From positions 1 to 6,385 of the forward strand of contig JAJZRT010000228.1 of assembly GCA_021802595.1 (NCBI GenBank): DNA of 6,385 nt, in the 5' to 3' direction. Both the position numbers and the translations under genes were made by a program. This document shows positions 1-5,075 of this stretch, one piece after another (the stretch's first letter is position 1; each line of letters begins with the position of its first letter). Below the pieces are notes generated by a model. It was not told the DNA's origin. It searched no databases and worked only from the letters and a program-made list of their open reading frames with translations. Origin of the DNA: Pseudomonadota bacterium. Its GTDB lineage: Bacteria; Pseudomonadota; Gammaproteobacteria; Burkholderiales; Thiobacillaceae.

Positions 1-1199
1 GGTCGATCAGTCAGGAGGATGTCAGGAGCGCCTAGCACCCAAGTGCCGAGGTCATCCAGAGTTGCGCCGCTCCACTTGCGGACCGAAGAGAAAGCGACAG
101 CCCCGTGCACTGCCGGGCCGCCGGCCCCGGCTGGCCAGGCGCGGGCAATGGCCCGCAGCGTAGCGTTGGGACGAGGTTCGGCGGCGGCCAACGCCGCCAG
201 CGCGTGGGTCGCGTCGGGTTCGTTGGCGAGTGGCTCGAGGCTGTGGACCCGCAACTCGCGCTCGGTCAGGGTGCCCGTCTTGTCGAGGCAGACCACGTCG
301 ACGCGGGCCAGCGCCTCGGTCGCGGCCAGATCTTGTACCAGGGCGCGACGGCGCGCCAAGCGCACCCCGCCCACCGCAAGGGCGAGGCTGGTCAGCAGCA
401 CCAGGCCTTGCGGCACCATGGCGACGACCCCGGCAGCGCCATACAGCAGAGCCCCGGTGAGGGATATGCCGAGCGTGAACTGGCTGACGAACAGCAGTGT
501 GGCGGTCGGCAGGATTGCCCACCCGACCACCCGCAGGATGCGGTCGATGCCGGCGCGCAGCTCGGAGTGGGCGAGGACGAAGCGCCGGGCCTCGCGGTCC
601 AAGCGGTGAACCCAGGCCGCCTCACCGACAGCAGTGGCCCGAATGCGTGCGCTTCCTGCGACGACGAGGCTGCCCGAGCGCACCGGGTCGCCCGTCTGGC
701 GGAGCAGTGGCTCGGACTCACCGGTGAGTAGCGACTCGTCCAGTTCCAGGCCCGAGGCGGATAGCACCACCCCATCCACCGGGACCGGGTCGCCGGCCGC
801 CAGTTCGAGTACATCGTCGAGCACCACGTCCGCAGCCAGGACCGCCTCCACCCGCCCCGCGCGAACCACACGTGGGGATGAAGCCGCCTGCAGCGCCAGG
901 CGGTCGAGGGTCCATTTGGCGCGCAGCTCTTGCGCGATGCCGATCAGGGCATTGACCACGATCACGCCACCGAACAACGCGTCTTGCCACGAACCGACAG
1001 CCACGACGATCGCCCACAGCGCGCCCAGCAGGGCGTTGAACCGGGTGAAGACATGGGCGTGCAGGATTTGCCACGTGGTGCGGCTCGCCGGGGTGTGCAC
1101 GCGGTTAACTTGGCCTCGCGCCACGCGTTCGTGGACGTCGGCATCGGTCAAGCCACGAAGCGCTTCGGGTTCGTCCGGCTCAGTCGCCACGGTTATCAC
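1..1199 (-). CDS. CtpE-like P-type cation-transporting ATPase, N-terminal part (3' end outside window)
   Basis: Membrane pump that couples ATP hydrolysis to cation transport. The minus-strand frame is open from about 1298 to the left edge. Numbering from GTG 1199: a GLTDADVHERVARG-type N-terminus (~13-26), membrane segments at ~54-72, ~74-92, ~221-240 and ~246-279, the actuator motif DESLLTGES at ~154-162, the M4 motif MVPQGLVLL at ~261-269, the phosphorylation motif DKTGTLT with catalytic Asp ~306, and the nucleotide-domain motif KWSGAT at ~375. The M4 sequence lacks the CPC/SPC signature of heavy-metal P1B pumps and there is no N-terminal CxxC domain, so it is closer to P2/P3-type ATPases. 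From memory, wording around M4 and DKTGT resembles mycobacterial CtpE, linked to calcium. The substrate here is not shown. The start is uncertain: GTG 1199 has GGAG about 11 bases upstream, GTG 1190 is an alternative, and no ATG is available in frame. Confidence 0.88.
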   Translation of the reverse strand, partial: MITVATEPDEPEALRGLTDADVHERVARGQVNRVHTPASRTTWQILHAHVFTRFNALLGALWAIVVAVGSWQDALFGGVIVVNALIGIAQELRAKWTLDRLALQAASSPRVVRAGRVEAVLAADVVLDDVLELAAGDPVPVDGVVLSASGLELDESLLTGESEPLLRQTGDPVRSGSLVVAGSARIRATAVGEAAWVHRLDREARRFVLAHSELRAGIDRILRVVGWAILPTATLLFVSQFTLGISLTGALLYGAAGVVAMVPQGLVLLTSLALAVGGVRLARRRALVQDLAATEALARVDVVCLDKTGTLTERELRVHSLEPLANEPDATHALAALAAAEPRPNATLRAIARAWPAGAGGPAVHGAVAFSSVRKWSGATLDDLGTWVLGAPDILLTDR

Positions 1200-1239
1200 A
1201 GTCAGTGGGGCTCCGCGCTGCTGATCAGGCGCTCGTGCC

Positions 1240-1254
1240 CGCAGCGGGGCTGCG
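1240..1254. other. Short perfect hairpin upstream of the ATPase gene
   Basis: CGCAGC and GCTGCG form a 6-bp GC-only stem around a 3-base loop. It has no T-tract on either side, so it is not a convincing terminator. It lies in the short leader between the transposon end and the likely ATPase start. No function is assigned. Confidence 0.3.
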
Positions 1255-1296
1255 ATTGCCAAAACCACATTTTGCACCAGATGGGCACAGCCCGGC

Positions 1297-1321
1297 TGTC
1301 ATTTTCAGAAGACGACTGCAC
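1297..1321 (+). repeat. 25-bp terminal inverted repeat (IRt type)
   Basis: The outermost bases TGTCA and the core TTTTCAGAAGACGACTGCAC fit the terminal repeat of Tn402/Tn5053-like elements. On the minus strand the repeat carries a TGA (1301-1299) in the frame of the ATPase, so that reading frame opens just at the transposon border. Confidence 0.82.
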
Positions 1322-1325
1322 CAAT
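1305..1325 (+). repeat. Transposase-binding type repeat, copy 1
   Basis: The 21 bases from TCAGAAG to CTGCACCAAT recur at 1374-1394 with three mismatches. In Tn402/Tn5053 such repeats inside the ends are known TniA-binding sites. This copy overlaps the terminal repeat. Confidence 0.75.
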
Positions 1326-1373
1326 TGACGGGGCATAACGCTAGGTGTGCATGCGGCTCCTGACAACGCAATA

Positions 1374-1394
1374 TCAGAAGTCATCTGCACCAAT
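1374..1394 (+). repeat. Transposase-binding type repeat, copy 2
   Basis: TCAGAAG, four variable bases, then CTGCACCAAT, in the same orientation as the copy at 1305-1325 and 69 bases further in. A shorter third match, TGCACCAA, sits at 1418-1425. The spaced direct repeats support a transposon end rather than a chance match. Confidence 0.72.
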
Positions 1395-1435
1395 CACGAC
1401 TATGCTCAATACTCGTGTGCACCAAAGCGAGGTGC

Positions 1436-1523
1436 CTGGCGGACCCTTTGCATGTCTTAGACAGAGTGACGGGTTAAGTGATAAAGCAGGAGGACCCGCA
1501 AAAGGGTAATCAAGGTTTCCATG
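1436..1523. other. Unassigned sequence between transposon remnant and rcnA
   Basis: No gene is supported here. It carries a loose inverted pair, ACCCTTTGC (1443-1451) and GCAAAAGGGT (1498-1507), with one bulged base. The pair is too far apart and lacks a T-tract, so it is not a convincing rcnA terminator. The border with the transposon-like sequence at about 1435 is probably a deletion or recombination joint. Confidence 0.4.
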
Positions 1524-2639
1524 TCATAACAATGCATGCAACCCTTGATAGCCTACGTACAGGCCAACCAGCACGATCAGCGCGCCAGAGAAATAAGGAG
1601 CCTTGCGGGCAAATTCGCCGAAGCCTCCCCAGCGCTTGGATACGTGCTTCACACTCAGCGCTGCGAGTGCACCGGAAGCTACCATCGTCAGAGCCAGACC
1701 AATACTGAAGCACAGTACAAGGGTCGCGCCCAGCGCGATCTTCTTCAGTTGCAAGCAGAGTAGCAGCACAGTGATCGACGCCGGGCAGGGAATCAGCCCA
1801 CCCGTCAGGCCGAAGACGATGATTTGCCCAGTGGTCACTTCGCGGCCGGCAAAACGGCGGCGAATGTCGTTGGCGTGGGCCAGCTCGTGCGGGTCTTGGT
1901 AGCCCGGTGCCGATACGTCCAGCCCTTCGTAGTCCTTGATGGCGTGGTGATGATCAGCGTGCCCGACGAATTCCACATCGTAGTCGTGGCTGTGGCGGTC
2001 ATGGCCCAGCCGCAGACGGGCGACGAACTCGTGCGGCTCGGGAATCTCCTGCTCTGATTCGACGAAACCGTCACGCTGCACGAAAGTGAACGTCTGGCGG
2101 CTGCCGTCCGGTCGCTCCGTCTCGATTTTCACCTGGTCAGCCGTCCACACATGACCATGCTTGCTTTCGCGGTACAGGCGAAAGCGCGGCGGAACACCCT
2201 TCTCGAACACTTCCAGACGCACCACTCCATGGCCGGTGTCGATGCGCTTGGTTTCATCGTGGTGGTCATGGTCATGGCTGTGGTCGTGGAAACTTGCACG
2301 TTGGTTGCGCCAGGTACGCCAGATCATCCAGGCCGCCACGCCGACGATGAGCACGGCCGAAGCGACCTGGAAATACGGCTCGGTCGCCTCGACGCTCCAG
2401 TTGCGGCCGAAATACAGTCCGGCCATCGCCACGGCCCACACTACGGCCGTGTGCGAGATGGTGGCCGACAGGCCCAGCAAGACGGCTTGCGTCAGCGTGC
2501 CACGAATGGCGACGATGAAGGCTGCCATCATCGTCTTGGAGTGCCCTGGCTCTAAGCCATGCAGCGCTCCCAGCAAGATCGCACTGGGGATGAACAGCCA
2601 GGCATTGCCTTGCTGCAAGAGGGTAGAAAACTCGGTCAT
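1524..2639 (-). CDS. rcnA: Nickel/cobalt efflux membrane protein RcnA
   Basis: Exports Ni(II) and Co(II) across the inner membrane (NicO/RcnA family). The N-terminus MTEFSTLLQQGNAWLFIPSA is nearly identical to E. coli RcnA as I recall it, which fixes the ATG start although no strong ribosome site is seen. Membrane segments lie at about 13-28, 34-50, 52-76, 88-108, 273-297, 300-328 and 349-369. Family motifs are HGLEPGHSK (27-35), ATISHTAVVW (59-68) and GLTGGLIPCP (277-286). A His/Asp-rich stretch (118-128) follows the fourth segment. E. coli RcnA has a mostly His-rich linker there; this protein has about 95 further residues (~138-232) that look like a small beta-rich soluble domain with its own histidine clusters (HDRHSHD, HADHHH), before the conserved HANDIRRRFAGREVT. 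At 371 residues it is longer than the E. coli protein (about 275). It is divergent from rcnR and shares the operator region. Confidence 0.95.
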   Translation of the reverse strand: MTEFSTLLQQGNAWLFIPSAILLGALHGLEPGHSKTMMAAFIVAIRGTLTQAVLLGLSATISHTAVVWAVAMAGLYFGRNWSVEATEPYFQVASAVLIVGVAAWMIWRTWRNQRASFHDHSHDHDHHDETKRIDTGHGVVRLEVFEKGVPPRFRLYRESKHGHVWTADQVKIETERPDGSRQTFTFVQRDGFVESEQEIPEPHEFVARLRLGHDRHSHDYDVEFVGHADHHHAIKDYEGLDVSAPGYQDPHELAHANDIRRRFAGREVTTGQIIVFGLTGGLIPCPASITVLLLCLQLKKIALGATLVLCFSIGLALTMVASGALAALSVKHVSKRWGGFGEFARKAPYFSGALIVLVGLYVGYQGLHALL

Positions 2640-2672
2640 GGGGATCCACTAGCTGGGTTGCGGATGGCCGCC

Positions 2673-2678
2673 AGTATA
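2673..2678 (-). promoter_or_regulatory. Probable -10 element of the rcnA promoter
   Basis: On the minus strand the hexamer is TATACT, one base from the consensus TATAAT, and lies 34 bases before the rcnA start. It directly abuts and partly overlaps the first RcnR-type operator. No good -35 hexamer is seen at 16-18 bases, so the promoter may be weak or spaced unusually. Confidence 0.5.
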
Positions 2679-2691
2679 CTGCCCCCCAGTT
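2677..2691 (-). promoter_or_regulatory. RcnR operator, site 1
   Basis: Read on the minus strand it is AACT-GGGGGG-C-AGTA, one mismatch from the published E. coli RcnR site TACT-G6-N-AGTA. It overlaps the likely rcnA -10 element, so bound apo-RcnR would block rcnA transcription. Metal binding by RcnR should release it. Confidence 0.8.
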
Positions 2692-2697
2692 TAAGCA

Positions 2698-2712
2698 TGC
2701 TACCCTCCAGTA
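2698..2712 (-). promoter_or_regulatory. RcnR operator, site 2
   Basis: On the minus strand it is TACT-GGAGGG-T-AGCA, two mismatches from TACT-G6-N-AGTA. It lies 21 bases centre to centre from site 1, two helical turns, in the same orientation. E. coli also has two such sites between rcnA and rcnR. This one sits closer to rcnR and may mediate autoregulation. Confidence 0.7.
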
Positions 2713-2741
2713 TGGTTTTTATCGTTGGAGCATGAATACAG

Positions 2742-3014
2742 ATGGCCCATACCATTCGAGACAAAGCCAAGTTGCTGACCCGCATAAGACGCATTCAGGG
2801 TCAGGCGGCCGCCCTGGAAAAGCAACTTGCCGAGGAAGGCGATTGCATTGCCGTCCTGCAACAGATCGCAGCGATTCGGGGAGCCGTCAACGGCTTGATG
2901 GCCGCCGTGATTGAGGGCCACTTGACCGATCACGTCGTCAAGGAGCCGGCGCTGGAGCAGCGACAGCAGGACCTGGAGGTGGTGCTCCAGGTCATCAATT
3001 CCTACCTCAAGTAG
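2742..3014 (+). CDS. rcnR: Ni(II)/Co(II)-responsive transcriptional repressor RcnR
   Basis: A cytoplasmic all-helical repressor of the CsoR/RcnR/FrmR family that binds operator DNA without metal and lets go when Ni(II) or Co(II) binds. Its 90 residues match the family length. The metal fingerprint known for E. coli RcnR is complete: His3, Cys35, His60 and His64, so it is assigned to RcnR rather than CsoR (Cu) or FrmR (formaldehyde). The start MAHTIRDK parallels E. coli MSHTIRDK; since the free N-terminus and His3 are metal ligands, this ATG must be the start. GGAG lies about 11 bases upstream, a loose ribosome site. [14 protein letters not shown] (40-53) is the conserved core of the second helix. 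It is divergent from its probable target rcnA, and the MFS remnant begins 36 bases downstream in the same direction, so the two were probably co-transcribed. Confidence 0.95.
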   Translation: MAHTIRDKAKLLTRIRRIQGQAAALEKQLAEEGDCIAVLQQIAAIRGAVNGLMAAVIEGHLTDHVVKEPALEQRQQDLEVVLQVINSYLK

Positions 3015-3039
3015 GACATGAAGTAGCCGGGCACACAGC

Positions 3040-3043
3040 AGGA
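3040..3043 (+). promoter_or_regulatory. Ribosome binding site of the MFS remnant
   Basis: AGGA lies seven bases before ATG 3051. It supports this start and shows that the remnant's translation signal is intact even though the gene is broken. Confidence 0.55.
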
Positions 3044-3050
3044 TCAAAGA

Positions 3051-3307
3051 ATGGATGAAAGTAAGAACGAAGCCGCATTGGTGGCTGCAACCGCCACCCG
3101 GTCGAAGGGCTGGCTCAACCGCACCGTCGCCGGCGCTGGGATCACCAGTGCCCTGGGTGACTTCTGCTATGAGACGACGACCGTCATCCTGCCTGGCTTC
3201 CTTGTCGTGCTGGGACTGCCGGCCAGCGTACTCGGCACCATCGAAGGTATGTGCTGGGTGCCCTCACGGCCGTCCTGACTGCACTGGGCATGGGATATGG
3301 CGTGTAG
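3051..3307 (+). pseudogene. Truncated MFS transporter gene (N-terminal stub with internal deletion/frameshift)
   Basis: The open frame codes for 75 residues ending at TGA 3276-3278. Residues ~20-66 (KGWLNRTVAGAGITSALGDF, then CYETTTVILPGFLVVLGL and SVLGTIEG) read like the first helices of an MFS transporter of the type often seen near metal-resistance genes. After Gly66 the frame turns to non-membrane sequence, MCWVPSRPS. From 3242 the +2 frame instead gives a hydrophobic helix-like run, RRYVLGALTAVLTALGMGYGV, ending at TAG 3305-3307. I infer that a piece was lost around 3242-3249, joining two parts of one gene out of frame. A normal MFS protein has about 400 residues, so almost all of it is missing. 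Beyond ~3307 only the opposite-strand GGDEF gene is readable. Substrate unknown; metal efflux is a guess from context. Confidence 0.75.
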
Positions 3308-4576
3308 CAACCGGTCTTCCAGCAGTACCCGGTTGGGCAGGCGGGTGTGTGCGTCATGCTGGGCCAGGAAACTCAACCTTTCTTCCGCCGCTTTGCGATG
3401 GGTGATATCGGAAAAAATGGCAACGTAATTGGTGACCGCTCCCGCATCGTTTTTCACCGCATTGATGGTGATCCATTGCACGTAGATCTCGCCATCACGC
3501 CGTCTGTTCCAGATTTCCCCTTGCCAGTGTCCGACCAGAGCGAGGGCCTTGTGCATAGATTCATAGAAGGCGCTGTCATGCCTGCCCGAAGCCAAGATCG
3601 ATGGCTTCTGGCCGATTGTCTTGTGCGCCTGGTAGCCGGTGACCAGGGTAAAAGCCGGATTCACCGATTCGATGAGCTGGTCGGCGTCAGTCACGACTAT
3701 GGCTTCCAAGGTGCTCTCGAATACCTTGGCCGCCAAGCGCAGATGCCCGGTTGAAATCGCCAGTCTCTCGTCCCGTTCCCTCAGCGCCTCCTCCAATTCG
3801 CGGATATATTGACTCTCGATGTTGGCCAGGATGTCGGCAAACGAGATCAAGCCCAGCAGTTTGCCGTCGTCGTCGCAGACGCCCAGGTGGCGAATATTGT
3901 TTTCACTGAATTGCTTGCGGGCTTGGTAGAGACTGGAGCTGGCGGGAATGGAGATGAGCGGGAAAGTGGCCAGTTCGCCGATGGGGCAGACCGTTCGGCC
4001 GGCACCGATCAGCCTCAACACGTCGCGTTCGCTAAAGATGCCGTGGCCACCTTCCGGCCCCTCGACGACGATGGCGTCAAAGTTGCCTCGCCGCATTTCC
4101 CGAATCCCCAACGGTGCGGGCGTGGCGCTCGGGAGAATCAGGAGCTTCCGGCTGAATACCGATTTCACGTCGCGCAGGGAGAGGTAATACTCGACGCCCT
4201 GATTGATCACGACGTCGGACTGCGACACGACGCCCTTGGGCTCGCCCGATTCGTCGATCACCAGAAAATGGCGGACCTTCTCCCGGCGGAAGTGCGAGGC
4301 TGCCTCGCCGATGCAGGTGTCGATGTGGATGGTCCTGACCGGCGAAGACATCGACAGGGAAACCGGTGATTGGCCTGGCTCCGGAGCCGAGAAGTCCACC
4401 GCCAGGGCGTCGCGCTCGGTCCAGATGCCGACTATTTTCCCTTGGTCCTCGACCAGGATCGAGCTACGTTGCGCCTCGATCATTCTGCGGGCCGCCACAG
4501 CGACAGGTGTAGTTGCGACGCAAGCCAACGGTGGGTGATAAATGAGGCTTTTCAGCGTGGTTTCGGCTTGACTCAT
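3167..4576 (-). CDS. Four-CBS / PAS / GGDEF signalling protein, 3'-truncated
   Basis: A cytoplasmic sensor expected to control cyclic-di-GMP, now cut short. Numbering from ATG 4576: CBS pair 1 ~10-125 (ILVEDQGKIVGIWTERDAL; LVIDESGEPKGVVSQSDVV), CBS pair 2 ~138-255 (GIFSERDVLRLI; LGLISFADIL), a short coiled coil ~256-275 (RELEEALRERDERL), PAS with PAC ~280-393 (IVVTDADQLIESVNPAFTLV; IFSDITHRKAAEERL), then the first ~30 residues of a GGDEF domain (FLAQHDAHTRLPNRVLLEDR). The catalytic GGDEF loop and any EAL domain are absent. After about residue 430 the frame runs antisense through the MFS remnant to TGA at 3167, so its last ~40 residues are not native. CBS domains commonly bind adenosine nucleotides and PAS domains bind cofactors or small ligands. 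ATG 4645 would add 23 hydrophobic residues; 4576 is preferred because the CBS-type sequence starts soon after, though neither has a strong ribosome site. Confidence 0.82.
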   Translation of the reverse strand: MSQAETTLKSLIYHPPLACVATTPVAVAARRMIEAQRSSILVEDQGKIVGIWTERDALAVDFSAPEPGQSPVSLSMSSPVRTIHIDTCIGEAASHFRREKVRHFLVIDESGEPKGVVSQSDVVINQGVEYYLSLRDVKSVFSRKLLILPSATPAPLGIREMRRGNFDAIVVEGPEGGHGIFSERDVLRLIGAGRTVCPIGELATFPLISIPASSSLYQARKQFSENNIRHLGVCDDDGKLLGLISFADILANIESQYIRELEEALRERDERLAISTGHLRLAAKVFESTLEAIVVTDADQLIESVNPAFTLVTGYQAHKTIGQKPSILASGRHDSAFYESMHKALALVGHWQGEIWNRRRDGEIYVQWITINAVKNDAGAVTNYVAIFSDITHRKAAEERLSFLAQHDAHTRLPNRVLLEDRLLHAISHAQCSQDGREGTQHIPSMVPSTLAGSPSTTRKPGRMTVVVS

Positions 4577-4676
4577 TGCTTTGCTAATGATGGGTCCTGG
4601 ACAGCTTGTGGTCGCGATATACGCCAACCATAGCATTAATTTCATTGCCCTAGCTATTCAGGCTTGGGCTGAGTAG

Positions 4677-5075
4677 TCATGGAGATGCCTGAGCAGGGAG
4701 AGCCATCTCCACGATTTTTACAGGTTTTCCTTGGATCGTTGTCTCCGGGCCGCGATGGAAGATCAGGTCTTCGACCGGTCGGCCGCCGACGAGATGCTCG
4801 CGTACCACGCGCTGCAGATTCTCCGGCGTGATGTTGTAGTACCAGATGCCGTCGGGTTGCACGCAGAGGATCGGTCCGCCGCGGCAGGCGGCGAAGCAGG
4901 AGACCCGGCTGCGCTTGACGCGCAGGTCGCCCTGATCCAGCCCGGCGGCCTTGAAAATCGCGCCGAGACTGTCAAAGAGCGCCTGCGATTCGCCGTCGGC
5001 GGTGCAGCGGGGGCCGGTGCATACCAGCAGGTGGCGGCGATAATCGGCGATGCTGGGTTGCTCGACGGCATTCAC
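4677..5075 (-). CDS. Thioredoxin-like [2Fe-2S] ferredoxin of the cobalamin operon
   Basis: A small cytoplasmic electron carrier with a thioredoxin-like fold. Of its 132 residues, Cys19 and Cys24 (VCTGPRCTADG) and Cys60 and Cys64 (SCFAACRGG) form the C-x4-C / C-x3-C pattern expected to hold a [2Fe-2S] cluster; Cys71 is extra. IWYYNITPENLQRVVREHL (77-95) is typical of the C-terminal half of the domain. The start is GTG 5075, set by a strong GAGGAGGG six bases upstream and by a GTGA overlap with the cobJ stop; the nearby ATG at 5071 is out of frame. Translational coupling to cobJ points to a redox role linked to corrin synthesis, but which partner it serves is inference. The last ~35 residues (EDLIFHRGPETTIQGKPVKI) lie outside the core fold. 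No clear terminator follows. Confidence 0.88.
   Translation of the reverse strand: MNAVEQPSIADYRRHLLVCTGPRCTADGESQALFDSLGAIFKAAGLDQGDLRVKRSRVSCFAACRGGPILCVQPDGIWYYNITPENLQRVVREHLVGGRPVEDLIFHRGPETTIQGKPVKIVEMALPAQASP

Larger units (their letters stand above)
1297..1435 (+). mobile_element. Remnant of the tni end of a Tn402/Tn5053-family transposon
   Basis: This segment matches my recollection of the IRt side of Tn402/Tn5053 elements. It has the 25-bp terminal repeat starting TGTCATTTTCAGAAGACGAC, an internal repeat about 70 bases further in, and the conserved stretch CTATGCTCAATACTCGTG followed by CACCAAAGCGAGGTG. In complete elements that last block lies directly before the tniA ATG. Here it runs into CCTGGCGGACCC and no tniA coding sequence follows. 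The outer end faces the P-type ATPase, so the lost interior lay to the right. No second (IRi) end is seen in the window. A 5-bp target duplication cannot be tested; the flanking bases at 1292-1296 are CCGGC. The identification rests on remembered sequence, not on a search. Confidence 0.83.

Noticed and set aside
1..1199. P-type ATPase as a heavy-metal (P1B, Ni/Co/Cu) exporter matching rcnA
   Set aside because: There is no CPC or SPC motif in M4 and no N-terminal metal-binding CxxC domain. The actuator and M4 motifs fit the CtpE-like P2/P3 type.
19..1328. Several plus-strand open frames across the left 1.3 kb
   Set aside because: All are opposite the P-type ATPase, whose minus-strand frame has the full set of family motifs. 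The shadow products are Arg/Ala/Ser-rich and have no motif.
1202..1393. 63-residue minus-strand frame starting inside the transposon end
   Set aside because: It overlaps the terminal repeat and the ATPase leader in another frame, has no ribosome site and no recognisable sequence.
1443..1507. Inverted pair ACCCTTTGC / GCAAAAGGGT as rcnA terminator or transposon end
   Set aside because: The arms are about 46 bases apart, need a bulge and have no following T-tract.
2640..2652. GGATCCACTAG resembling a cloning-vector polylinker
   Set aside because: Only the BamHI site and five more bases match, and the next bases (CTGGG) differ. The region also continues naturally from the E. coli-like rcnA start into conserved operators, so chance is the simpler explanation.
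3347..4633. Plus-strand frames opposite the CBS-PAS-GGDEF gene
   Set aside because: The minus-strand frame shows four CBS motifs, PAS/PAC and a GGDEF start, so the plus-strand frames are shadows.
4646..4676. Possible terminator after the ferredoxin gene
   Set aside because: The bases TCAGGCTTGGGCTGA pair over only four positions and there is no T-tract, so read-through into the CBS-PAS gene cannot be excluded.
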